Below, one piece after another: positions 17,974-26,821 of a DNA stretch of 64,000 nt. Below the pieces are notes generated by a model, which saw only the letters and a program-made list of their open reading frames with translations, was not told the origin of the DNA and did not search any database. Within the stretch, counting starts at the first letter, position 1; every line of letters starts with the position of its first letter. The DNA is taken from positions 186,001 through 250,000 of the forward strand of contig NZ_BMXB01000001.1 of the NCBI RefSeq assembly GCF_014651535.1, in the 5' to 3' direction. This DNA comes from Salinimicrobium marinum. Lineage in GTDB: Bacteria > Bacteroidota > Bacteroidia > Flavobacteriales > Flavobacteriaceae. The translations under genes and the position numbers were made by a program.

Positions 17974-18648
17974 ATGAAAAGTTTATTTAATAAATCCATA
18001 TTATTCGTTTTTGGGCTGAGTGCAGTTTCCTGCGTAGATAACTCAAAACCCAATTACCAGTACATGCCAAACATGTATGAAACGGTAAGTTATGAACCGT
18101 ATGGAGAATACGATATATTTGAAAATGGACAGGAGGCTAAACTTCCTGCAGAAGGATCTGTGCCACGTGGCTGGAAACCTTACGACTATGAAGATTCCAA
18201 TGAGGGTTATGCAGCTGCAAAAGCCGAATTAGAAAATCCGTTGCCGTATACAGAAGATAACCTGGCTGCAGGTAGACAGTTATATACTATTTATTGTGCC
18301 GTTTGTCATGGAGATAGTGGAGACGGTCAGGGTATTCTTGTAGAAAGAGAAAAATTTCTTGGAGTGCCAAGTTACGATAGCAGGGACATTACCGAAGGTA
18401 GTACCTACCACGTACAATATCATGGACTTAATGCCATGGGATCCTATGCTTCACAAACCTCTATTGAAGAAAGATGGCAAATTACTCATTATGTAATGAG
18501 CCTTAGAGAAGAGCTTTTAGGTAATCCTGAAAGAGAATTTGAAGATGAAATGGAAACACTTACTCCATCTGTGGACACTGAAAATGATATTACAGAAGGA
18601 ACCGTTTCCGGCGGAGGATCAGAGCAAGAAAATCAAAACGAAGAATAA
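17974..18648 (+). CDS. actE: Alternative complex III monohaem cytochrome c lipoprotein ActE
   Basis: This 224-aa protein begins with a lipoprotein signal ending in SAVSC (C20), so it is probably anchored by lipid. A cytochrome c domain has one CAVCH haem site (about residues 108-112), and the NAMGS segment near 151 offers a candidate distal Met ligand. The C-terminus is acidic and low-complexity. ActE is the monohaem subunit that can pass electrons from ActA towards the oxidase. Two monohaem domains therefore exist in this operon, one in ActA and one here. Confidence 0.92.
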   Translation: MKSLFNKSILFVFGLSAVSCVDNSKPNYQYMPNMYETVSYEPYGEYDIFENGQEAKLPAEGSVPRGWKPYDYEDSNEGYAAAKAELENPLPYTEDNLAAGRQLYTIYCAVCHGDSGDGQGILVEREKFLGVPSYDSRDITEGSTYHVQYHGLNAMGSYASQTSIEERWQITHYVMSLREELLGNPEREFEDEMETLTPSVDTENDITEGTVSGGGSEQENQNEE

Positions 18649-18669
18649 CAGCATTTAGATATATTTAAT

Positions 18670-20070
18670 ATGTACACGCTATCCAGTAAATTAAAATTAT
18701 TTTCTATCATCCTTATGGTAGTAGGTTTGTTAGGCCTGGTCTACGGATTTATTGCCGTGCCTTCCACTATTGAAGATGTAAAGGAAATGATGGCTTCGCA
18801 TGGTGAACACGGGGAAACTCATACCGTAGCTGAACAATTAAAAAGTGAAGTAGGTGATGAAGAGAACGGGTTGGAGTTTGTTCCTTCTGAACACGAGATC
18901 GATACAGAGCGTACAGATGATGTGGAAACAGAAGTAGCCGGTACTGAAACAGCGGGTCATGAAGATGAACATTATGAGCATGTCCTTCACCAGTTACAGA
19001 ACAAGCCCTGGGCTGCTGTATATGTAGCTGCTTTCTTTTTCTTTATGATCGCTTTAGGTGCACTTGCTTTCTACGCTATACAGTATGCTTCGCAGTCAGG
19101 TTGGTCCCCGGTTTTATTCCGGGTCATGGAAGGAATTACAGGATATCTGCTTCCGGGAAGTTTGATCGTGTTCTTATTACTGGTATTCTCGGGAATTCAT
19201 CTAAATCATTTGTTCCTGTGGATGGATCCTGAAGTAGTGGAGCATGATGCAATTATTCAGAATAAATCATCTTATTTAAATGTGCCGTTCTTCCTTATCA
19301 GGGCTGCAATTTATATTGCAGGCTGGAACATTTTCAGATATTTCCTGAGAAGAAACTCCCTAAGACAGGATGATGCTAAAGATAATTACTGGTTCAAAAA
19401 GAACTTTAGGTTAGCTGCAGGATTCCTGGTATTCTTTATCGTTACAGAATCAATGATGTCCTGGGACTGGATTATGAGTCTTGATCCACACTGGTTTAGT
19501 ACCCTATTTGGATGGTATGTATTTGCCAGTATGTTTGTTTCTGGAATTACTATGATCGCATTGGTAACTATTTACCTTAAGTCAAGAGGATATCTTGCTG
19601 TAGTGAATGACAGTCACATCCATGATCTTGCTAAATTTATGTTCGGGATAAGTATATTCTGGACGTACTTGTGGTTCTCTCAGTTCATGCTGATCTGGTA
19701 TTCCAACATTCCTGAAGAGGTAACTTATTTTGTAACCAGAATTGAAGATTACGGATTATTATTCTTCGGAATGGTTGTACTGAATTTCCTTTTCCCTTTA
19801 TTGTTGTTAATGAACAGTGATTTTAAACGTGTGAACTGGTTTGTTGTAATGACTGGAATTATTATACTTTTAGGTCATTATCTTGATATTTATGTGATGG
19901 TAATGCCAGCCACAGTGGGAGCTTCCTGGTTTATTGGGATCCCTGAAATAAGTGCTCTTTTATTCTTTGGCGGATTGTTTACTTTTGTAGTCTTCAGTTC
20001 TCTTACAAAAGCGCCGCTGTTGGCTAAGAGAAATCCGTTCATGAAGGAAAGTGAACATTATCATTATTAA
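18670..20070 (+). CDS. actF: Alternative complex III membrane subunit ActF
   Basis: This 466-aa polytopic protein has about ten membrane helices. An early loop between the first two helices (about residues 35-105) is rich in His, Glu and Thr. ActF is the ActC-related membrane subunit of alternative complex III. Conserved segments include GSLIVFLLLVFSGIHLNHLF and MSWDWIMSLDPHWFSTLFGW. It lies 21 bp after actE and 28 bp before coxB, inside the same operon. Confidence 0.93.
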   Translation: MYTLSSKLKLFSIILMVVGLLGLVYGFIAVPSTIEDVKEMMASHGEHGETHTVAEQLKSEVGDEENGLEFVPSEHEIDTERTDDVETEVAGTETAGHEDEHYEHVLHQLQNKPWAAVYVAAFFFFMIALGALAFYAIQYASQSGWSPVLFRVMEGITGYLLPGSLIVFLLLVFSGIHLNHLFLWMDPEVVEHDAIIQNKSSYLNVPFFLIRAAIYIAGWNIFRYFLRRNSLRQDDAKDNYWFKKNFRLAAGFLVFFIVTESMMSWDWIMSLDPHWFSTLFGWYVFASMFVSGITMIALVTIYLKSRGYLAVVNDSHIHDLAKFMFGISIFWTYLWFSQFMLIWYSNIPEEVTYFVTRIEDYGLLFFGMVVLNFLFPLLLLMNSDFKRVNWFVVMTGIIILLGHYLDIYVMVMPATVGASWFIGIPEISALLFFGGLFTFVVFSSLTKAPLLAKRNPFMKESEHYHY

Positions 20071-20098
20071 AAAGATTGTTTAAAGAAGAAATTATAAA

Positions 20099-21232
20099 AT
20101 GACAGTATTTCTAATCATTATAGTAGTAGCGCTTTTTGCGATAACTGTTTGGCAATTGTCTAAGATATATCAGTTATCCAGGGATACGAATACCATAGAT
20201 TCGACTCAGGTAGCTACCGACAAGGATAATAAGACTCAGGGGAACCTGATGCTCGCATTTGGTATTGCTTTTTATATCTTTATGCTTTATAACTTCTGGA
20301 ACTTTGGAAACAGGGCGTTGCCTGCGGCTTCTTCAGAGCACGGTGCAGATTATGATAACCTCATGCTGATTTCCATGGTACTTATTATGTTTGTTCAGGT
20401 AATAACCCAGGGGTTACTGCATTATTTTGCATTTAAATACAAAGGAAGGAAAGGGCAAAAAGCTTTATTCTTTGCTGATAATGATAAGCTTGAATTTGTC
20501 TGGACTATCATCCCTGTAATTGTACTTTCAGGATTAATTATTTACGGATTGTTTACATGGTCAGACATTATGGATATTGAAGATGAGGAAGATCCAATCG
20601 TAATTGAATTGTATGCAAAACAATTTAGCTGGCATGCCCGTTATGCCGGAGAAGATAATGTTTTGGGTAAAGCTAACGTTCGTTTTATTGAAGGAGCAAA
20701 CACGTTAGGGGTTGATGTAAGTGACTCTTATGCACATGACGATAAAGTGACAGGTGAAATTCACCTGCCTGTGGGACGACCTGTTATTTTTAAAATGAGA
20801 TCTCAGGATGTGCTTCACTCTGCTTATTTTCCTCATTTCCGTGCGCAGATGAACGTTGTTCCGGGTATGATCACTCAATTCGGATTTACCCCTACGCAAA
20901 CCACCGATGAGATAAGGGAAACCGAATATATGGTTGATAAAATTGACCAGATAGGTGAGATACGAAGAGAGAGAAGTGAAGAGCTAATGGCTGCCGGAGA
21001 GGAACCATTATCAGATTATACCGAATTTGATTACTACCTGCTATGTAACAAAATTTGTGGGGTTGCACATTACAACATGCAAATGAAAGTGGTTGTGGAA
21101 ACAGAAGAGGAATTTAATGCCTGGATAGCAGAACAGCAGGAATTCATTGACACCATAGAATCTGAGGACACTCAAAATCCGGCAGATAGTGGAAATGTAG
21201 AGGGCGAGGAAGTAGCTCAAGTTGAAAATTAA
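20099..21232 (+). CDS. coxB: Cytochrome c oxidase subunit II with CuA site
   Basis: Subunit II accepts electrons at CuA and passes them to subunit I. The 377-aa product has the CuA ligands C316, C320, H324 and M327 in CNKICGVAHYNM, an upstream His in DVLHSAYFPHFRAQM and a conserved QFSWHARY. The N-terminus has four predicted membrane helices (about 1-20, 49-68, 86-110, 133-153) where textbook subunit II has two. No cytochrome c domain is fused, so electrons should come directly from the ACIII haems, as in the ACIII-aa3 supercomplex known from Flavobacterium johnsoniae. The acidic C-terminus is not recognised. Confidence 0.95.
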   Translation: MTVFLIIIVVALFAITVWQLSKIYQLSRDTNTIDSTQVATDKDNKTQGNLMLAFGIAFYIFMLYNFWNFGNRALPAASSEHGADYDNLMLISMVLIMFVQVITQGLLHYFAFKYKGRKGQKALFFADNDKLEFVWTIIPVIVLSGLIIYGLFTWSDIMDIEDEEDPIVIELYAKQFSWHARYAGEDNVLGKANVRFIEGANTLGVDVSDSYAHDDKVTGEIHLPVGRPVIFKMRSQDVLHSAYFPHFRAQMNVVPGMITQFGFTPTQTTDEIRETEYMVDKIDQIGEIRRERSEELMAAGEEPLSDYTEFDYYLLCNKICGVAHYNMQMKVVVETEEEFNAWIAEQQEFIDTIESEDTQNPADSGNVEGEEVAQVEN

Positions 21233-21255
21233 ATTTAAAGTTAAGAATTAGAACT

Positions 21256-23097
21256 ATGTCAGCAGTAGGACACGCACCGGTTAATAATGCTCACGATGAC
21301 CACGGTCACCACCATAAAGAGACGTTCATAACGAAGTATATTTTCAGTATGGACCACAAGATGATCGCTAAGCAGTACTTGTTTACAGCTTTGATCATGG
21401 GTATTATTGGAATCACAATGTCTATCTTCTTCCGTATGCAACTGGCATGGCCGGAAGAGTCTTTTAAAGTATTTGAGATCTTTCTTGGAAAATGGGCTCC
21501 GGGAGGAGTAATGAGTCAGGAAGTTTATCTCGCGCTGGTAACCATTCACGGTACCATCATGGTGTTTTTTGTGCTTACCCAGGGATTAAGTGGTACTTTT
21601 AGTAACCTCTTGATTCCGCTTCAGATTGGTGCAAGAGATATGGCATCAGGATTTATGAACATGCTTTCTTACTGGTTGTTCTTTATCTCCTGTATCATTA
21701 TGCTTGGGTCTTTATTCGTCGAATCCGGTCCTGCTTCTGCAGGATGGACCATCTATCCGCCTCTAAGTGCACTGCCACAGGCTATTGGTGGGTCTGGATT
21801 GGGGATGACGCTTTGGTTAGTTTCTATGGCTATATTCATTGCATCTTCTCTGCTTGGATCTCTAAACTATATTGTTACCGTTTTAAATTTAAGGACGAAA
21901 GGTCTTTCAATGACCCGCCTTCCTCTTACTATATGGGCTCTTTTTGTTACAGCTATCATCGGGGTGGTTTCTTTCCCGGTACTTTTATCTGCTGCTTTAA
22001 TGCTTATCATGGATAGAAGTTTTGGTACTTCATTCTTCCTTAGTGATATTTACCTTAAAGGTGAAGTTTTACATTACCAGGGAGGTTCACCAATTCTTTT
22101 TGAACACCTGTTCTGGTTCCTGGGACACCCGGAGGTTTACATTGTGATCCTTCCGGCGATGGGTATCGCTTCAGAAATTCTTGCGACCAATGCCCGTAAA
22201 CCAATTTTTGGATATCGAGCAATGATCGCTTCTATCCTGGCAATTGCATTTTTGTCTACCATTGTTTGGGGACACCATATGTTTGTTTCGGGAATGAACC
22301 CTTTCTTAGGTTCGGTATTTACCTTTACAACCTTATTGATCGCAATTCCTTCAGCAGTAAAAGCTTTTAACTGGATCACGACCATATGGAAAGGTAACCT
22401 GCAAATGAACCCTTCCATGTTGTTCTCTATAGGATTTGTATCAACTTTCATCACCGGAGGTTTAACAGGGATTATCCTTGGGGACAGCACACTGGATATT
22501 AACGTTCACGATACGTACTTCGTTGTGGCTCACTTCCACCTTGTAATGGGTATTTCTGCTCTTTACGGGATGTTTGCCGGAATCTACCACTGGTTCCCTA
22601 AAATGTTCGGAAGAATGATGAACAAGAATCTAGGTTTCGTTCATTTTTGGATTACCATCATTGGTGCGTACGGAATTTTCTTCCCTATGCACTTCGTGGG
22701 AATGGCCGGGTTGCCAAGAAGGTATTATAACTTTACTTCCTTCCCGTATTTTGATGACCTTGCAGACATTAACGTGCTAATTACAGTATTTACAATTATC
22801 ACAGCTGCAGTTCAGTTAGTGTTCTTATATAATTTTATTGCTTCTATTTTCTACGGAAAAAAAGCACCTCAAAACCCATGGAAATCCAATTCACTGGAAT
22901 GGACTACTCCGGTGGAGCCTATCCATGGAAACTGGCCTGGAGCACTTCCAACTGTGTACCGTTGGCCATACGATTACAGTAAAACCAATGAAAATGGGGA
23001 ATATGTAATTCCGGGGCAGGATTTCGTGCCTCAGAATGTTCCACTTCAGGAAAACGAGGAAGAATTAGGACATGGAAATGTGGTAGGGAATCCTTAA
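21256..23097 (+). CDS. coxA: Cytochrome c oxidase subunit I (haem-copper catalytic subunit)
   Basis: This 613-aa protein is the aa3-type catalytic subunit. HPEVY at 291-295 gives the His-Tyr pair of the CuB site, WGHHMFVSG gives the two further CuB histidines, and HDTYFVVAHFHLVMG gives the haem a3 and haem a ligands. The N-terminal TIHGTIMVFF supplies the other haem a ligand. A His-rich start (HDDHGHHHKE) precedes the first helix. It is the last gene of the act-cox operon and is followed by a strong terminator. Subunits III and IV are encoded separately near 45-47 kb. Confidence 0.97.
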   Translation: MSAVGHAPVNNAHDDHGHHHKETFITKYIFSMDHKMIAKQYLFTALIMGIIGITMSIFFRMQLAWPEESFKVFEIFLGKWAPGGVMSQEVYLALVTIHGTIMVFFVLTQGLSGTFSNLLIPLQIGARDMASGFMNMLSYWLFFISCIIMLGSLFVESGPASAGWTIYPPLSALPQAIGGSGLGMTLWLVSMAIFIASSLLGSLNYIVTVLNLRTKGLSMTRLPLTIWALFVTAIIGVVSFPVLLSAALMLIMDRSFGTSFFLSDIYLKGEVLHYQGGSPILFEHLFWFLGHPEVYIVILPAMGIASEILATNARKPIFGYRAMIASILAIAFLSTIVWGHHMFVSGMNPFLGSVFTFTTLLIAIPSAVKAFNWITTIWKGNLQMNPSMLFSIGFVSTFITGGLTGIILGDSTLDINVHDTYFVVAHFHLVMGISALYGMFAGIYHWFPKMFGRMMNKNLGFVHFWITIIGAYGIFFPMHFVGMAGLPRRYYNFTSFPYFDDLADINVLITVFTIITAAVQLVFLYNFIASIFYGKKAPQNPWKSNSLEWTTPVEPIHGNWPGALPTVYRWPYDYSKTNENGEYVIPGQDFVPQNVPLQENEEELGHGNVVGNP

Positions 23098-23121
23098 TCA
23101 CATTCCGAATTTCATATAAAG

Positions 23122-23150
23122 AAACCCCGCAAAATATTTTGCGGGGTTTT
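23122..23150 (+). terminator. Intrinsic terminator of the act-cox operon
   Basis: AAACCCCGCAAAA and its complement (13-bp stem, short loop) end in a T run about 25 bp after the coxA stop codon. Confidence 0.88.
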
Positions 23151-23249
23151 CTATTTTAGTTTATAAATGATATGGAAAGAGTATCAGGGATGCAATCTTT
23201 TTCCTGAAACTAAGAGAACTGTGCATGAGATATAAAGACAGGCTTATTA

Positions 23250-23278
23250 TTTGAACAGGCTTTTTTCTTTTATATTTG
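23250..23278 (+). promoter_or_regulatory. Promoter of ruvB
   Basis: TTTG at 23250-23253, a 17-bp spacer and TATATTTG at 23271-23278 fit the Bacteroidota promoter pattern. The ruvB ATG is 19 bp further on. Confidence 0.7.
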
Positions 23279-23297
23279 CGGAACTATATGATACGCT

Positions 23298-24320
23298 ATG
23301 AATGAACACCTGGATCCTACCGGAGATAGTTTTTCTTCTGAAGAACTTGATATCGAAAGAGCTTTAAGGCCGCTCGAATTTGATGATTTTGCAGGTCAGG
23401 ATCAGGTATTGGATAACCTGAAGGTTTTTGTTGAGGCAGCTAATCTAAGGGGGGAAGCTCTTGATCACACCTTGTTTCACGGTCCTCCGGGATTAGGGAA
23501 AACTACCCTTGCACACATTCTGGCAAACGAGCTGAACGTAGGTATAAAGGTGACCTCAGGTCCTGTTCTTGATAAACCCGGAGATCTTGCCGGATTGTTG
23601 ACCAATCTTGAAGAAAGGGATGTGTTGTTCATTGATGAAATCCACCGGCTGAGCTCTGTAGTGGAAGAATATCTTTATTCGGCCATGGAAGATTACAAGA
23701 TCGACATTATGATCGAAAGCGGACCCAATGCACGCTCTGTTCAGATCAATCTCAACCCGTTTACTTTAATTGGAGCTACTACCCGTTCTGGTCTTCTTAC
23801 TGCGCCTATGAGGGCAAGGTTTGGGATTTCCAGCCGATTACAATATTATACAACGGAGCTGCTTTCTGACATTGTGCAACGGAGTGCCGAAATTCTTAAA
23901 GTGCCAATTGCTTTGGATGCAGCAATTGAAATCGCCGGACGTAGCAGGGGAACGCCGCGAATTGCGAATGCCCTTTTGAGAAGGGTGCGGGATTTTGCGC
24001 AGATCAAGGGGAACGGAAAAATAGATCTTGAGATCGCACAATATAGCTTGAAGGCGCTCAATGTGGATGCACATGGGCTGGACGAAATGGATAATAAGAT
24101 CCTTACTACCATTATTGATAAATTTAAAGGAGGGCCGGTAGGAATTACCACTCTCGCTACTGCGGTAAGTGAAAGCGCCGAAACAATTGAAGAGGTATAT
24201 GAGCCATTTTTGATCCAGCAGGGATTCATCATGCGTACGCCCCGCGGCAGGGAAGTTACGGAGGCCGCATACAAACACCTGGGGCGTATAAAAGGGAATA
24301 TCCAGGGAGGTTTGTTTTAG
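23298..24320 (+). CDS. ruvB: Holliday junction branch migration ATPase RuvB
   Basis: RuvB is the AAA+ motor that with RuvA drives Holliday junction migration in recombinational repair. The 340-aa product has Walker [10 protein letters not shown] (62-70), Walker B with DEIH (113-116), sensor 1 in [10 protein letters not shown] and a C-terminal winged helix ([21 protein letters not shown] region). It is full length. ruvA is encoded separately at 31441, which is usual in this group. The P450 gene follows after 35 bp and may be co-transcribed. Confidence 0.97.
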   Translation: MNEHLDPTGDSFSSEELDIERALRPLEFDDFAGQDQVLDNLKVFVEAANLRGEALDHTLFHGPPGLGKTTLAHILANELNVGIKVTSGPVLDKPGDLAGLLTNLEERDVLFIDEIHRLSSVVEEYLYSAMEDYKIDIMIESGPNARSVQINLNPFTLIGATTRSGLLTAPMRARFGISSRLQYYTTELLSDIVQRSAEILKVPIALDAAIEIAGRSRGTPRIANALLRRVRDFAQIKGNGKIDLEIAQYSLKALNVDAHGLDEMDNKILTTIIDKFKGGPVGITTLATAVSESAETIEEVYEPFLIQQGFIMRTPRGREVTEAAYKHLGRIKGNIQGGLF

Positions 24321-24355
24321 GCTTTTCAGGATTTCCGTAAAAAAGAAGAAGAGTT

Positions 24356-25690
24356 ATGGAGAAGAAGGAAATCCCAACGGTTTCAATGTTTAAGTTTTTT
24401 ACGAGTGCGGCAGGAATTTTAAAGAATCCGTTGCCGTTCCACCACAGTAATTTCGAAAAACACGGAGATACTTTCCAGTTGCATCTTGGTTTTGGAAGGA
24501 AGATCATCTTTTCCAGGGATGCTGGATTTGCAGAATATGCACTTCAGAAAAATCAGAAAAACTATAAGAAATCTCCCATCCAGACGCAGGATATGGCCAA
24601 ATATCTTGGGGAAGGATTACTTACCGCCGAAGGAGAACTCTGGAAAAAACAACGCAAACTTATCCAGCCTGCTTTTCATAAGAAGCAACTGGCGAACCTT
24701 CTGGATAGTATAAAATCTGCCATAGTAGTTGAGCTGGACAAGATCAGGACAGATCAGCCCATGGATATATTTCCTGTTTTTAACGATTTGGCTTTTCAAA
24801 CGGTAGTAAAATCCTTGTTCAGTAGTGCTGTGGGGCAACACGAGATCAACCGACTTCAGTATATTACTGAAGCTGCTCAGAAAATGCTGGTACGGGAACT
24901 TAGGCAGCCATACCTTGGATGGTGGTTCCGGCTGCGGGGTAGCATTCAGAAGCATTTAGATCTAACAGAGGAGGCGCGTACCATTCTTAAAAGCATCATC
25001 GATGAACGTAAAGCCAGCGGAAAAAGGGAAGATGACCTGCTGGATATGTTGCTGGATGCCCGGTATGATGATGGCACTGCCATGGATGAAAAGCAATTGA
25101 TCGATGAAATCCTGATCCTTTTTACGGCTGGCCATGAAACTACCTCCAATGCCCTAACGTTTACCTGTGAATTGCTAGCGAGAAATGTCGAAGTTCAGGA
25201 AAAAATTTTTTCAGAAGTTACCAAAGCTGAACAGGAATCAGAAAATTTAATGGAATTCTTGAGAGCCTGTCCCTACACGCAGCATGTGGTGGAAGAATCG
25301 ATGAGATTGTATCCGCCGGCCTACTTCATAGATCGGGTGAATATTGATAATGACGAGTATGAGGGGAAATCCATTCCTAAAGGCTCGAGTCTTTTGTTTT
25401 CCATGTATGAAGTGCACAGGCACCCAAATTACTGGAACAATCCTGAGGAATTCAATCCGGGGCGGTTTGAGCAAACAAAAACAGATGCATATTATCCTTT
25501 TGGGGCGGGTCCCCGAAAATGTATTGGCAACAATTTTGCAATGTATGAGATGGTCATGGCAATTGCAGAGTTGATAAAACGGTATTCTATAGATGCTGAG
25601 AATTCTGCCATAGAAATTACGCCTTTAATCACGTTAAAGCCGAAAAATGCCGTTTTGAAGTTCAACAGTAGGTCAATTGAATCAAAATAA
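24356..25690 (+). CDS. Cytochrome P450
   Basis: This 444-aa haem-thiolate monooxygenase has the I-helix oxygen-activation motif AGHETTS, the K-helix ExxR in EESMRLYPP and the haem-binding loop [12 protein letters not shown] with the proximal Cys at residue 389. No membrane anchor is obvious. The substrate is unknown, and no ferredoxin or reductase partner is encoded nearby. The overall look is of the bacterial family related to fatty-acid-hydroxylating P450s, but that is only an impression. Its 3' end overlaps queG by 14 bp. Confidence 0.93.
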   Translation: MEKKEIPTVSMFKFFTSAAGILKNPLPFHHSNFEKHGDTFQLHLGFGRKIIFSRDAGFAEYALQKNQKNYKKSPIQTQDMAKYLGEGLLTAEGELWKKQRKLIQPAFHKKQLANLLDSIKSAIVVELDKIRTDQPMDIFPVFNDLAFQTVVKSLFSSAVGQHEINRLQYITEAAQKMLVRELRQPYLGWWFRLRGSIQKHLDLTEEARTILKSIIDERKASGKREDDLLDMLLDARYDDGTAMDEKQLIDEILILFTAGHETTSNALTFTCELLARNVEVQEKIFSEVTKAEQESENLMEFLRACPYTQHVVEESMRLYPPAYFIDRVNIDNDEYEGKSIPKGSSLLFSMYEVHRHPNYWNNPEEFNPGRFEQTKTDAYYPFGAGPRKCIGNNFAMYEMVMAIAELIKRYSIDAENSAIEITPLITLKPKNAVLKFNSRSIESK

Positions 25691-26603
25691 TTCTCGAAAT
25701 ACTGCGTGGATTAAAGCTGAAGCCGAACGCCTTGGCTTCATGTCCTGTGGCATTAGTAAAGCCGCATTTTTAGAGGAGGAAGCCCCACGACTTGAAAGAT
25801 GGTTGAAGGAGGGCAGACATGGAGAAATGCGTTACATGGAAAATTATTTTGATAAGCGGCTGGATCCTACCAAACTCGTGGAGGGTTCAAAAAGCGTAAT
25901 TTCCCTGCTGCTGAATTATTTTCCGGAGGAGAAACAGCGTGATGATTCTTACAAGATCAGTAAATATGCCTACGGAACAGATTATCATTTTGTAATCAAG
26001 GATAAATTGAAAAGACTGATGCAGTTTATTCAGGAAGAGATCGGGGAGGTAGACGGAAGAGCATTTGTCGATTCGGCACCCGTTCTGGATAAAGCCTGGG
26101 CAGCAAAAAGCGGACTCGGTTGGATCGGAAAAAATTCAAACTTACTCTCCAAAAAAACCGGATCCTTCTTTTTTATAGCCGAATTGATCGTGGACCTCGA
26201 TCTTGACTATGATACACCTGTTACCGATCACTGCGGAAGTTGTACTGCCTGTATTGATGCCTGCCCCACGCAGGCCATTGTGGAGCCTTATAAAGTAGAT
26301 GGCAGCAAATGTATTTCCTATTTCACTATCGAGCTTAAAGAGGAACTGCCGCAGGAAATGAAGGGAAAATTTGATGATTGGATGTTTGGCTGCGATATAT
26401 GTCAGGATGTTTGCCCCTGGAACAGGTTTTCAAAACCACATAATGAACCACTTTTTGATCCCAATCCCGATCTATTGAGTATGACAAAGCAGGACTGGGA
26501 GGAGATCACCGAAGATGTTTTCCGCAAAGTTTTTAAAAAATCGGCTGTTAAAAGGACCAAGTACAGCGGACTTACAAGAAATATAGATTTTTTAAAAAGT
26601 TAA
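25677..26603 (+). CDS. queG: Epoxyqueuosine reductase QueG
   Basis: QueG performs the last step of queuosine synthesis in tRNA, reducing epoxyqueuosine with cobalamin and two [4Fe-4S] clusters. The 308-aa product has the [20 protein letters not shown] core (from residue 132), which contains the family's acidic residue. Its two ferredoxin clusters are [12 protein letters not shown] (186-197) and CDICQDVCP (239-247). The length matches stand-alone QueG without HEAT repeats. The start used is a TTG inside the P450 3' end, because the next in-frame Met (residue 22) would cut into the conserved N-terminus. Confidence 0.93.
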   Translation: MNQNNSRNTAWIKAEAERLGFMSCGISKAAFLEEEAPRLERWLKEGRHGEMRYMENYFDKRLDPTKLVEGSKSVISLLLNYFPEEKQRDDSYKISKYAYGTDYHFVIKDKLKRLMQFIQEEIGEVDGRAFVDSAPVLDKAWAAKSGLGWIGKNSNLLSKKTGSFFFIAELIVDLDLDYDTPVTDHCGSCTACIDACPTQAIVEPYKVDGSKCISYFTIELKEELPQEMKGKFDDWMFGCDICQDVCPWNRFSKPHNEPLFDPNPDLLSMTKQDWEEITEDVFRKVFKKSAVKRTKYSGLTRNIDFLKS

Positions 26604-26821
26604 ATTCTTCCTGGGCCAATTCTGCAGCAACCAGCCAATTTCAATTCTCGCTGGCTCTTCATTAAAGCATTCTTTAGTATCTTTAGATTCAGGACATTCT
26701 GTGACCACTATTGCTTTGTTCACTTACAGGAGAATAGTTAATTCTTCCTGTTCTGTTTAAAAAAATAAATAGAGGCAAACGAGCGGTAGTAGGCGAATCA
26801 TAATACATGTTTTATTAAAAA

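Noticed and set aside
26604-26821. Gap between queG and the trehalase, checked for a promoter, small gene or RNA
   Set aside because: Only an isolated TATCTTTA (26678) was seen, with no matching -33 element and no plausible short frame.
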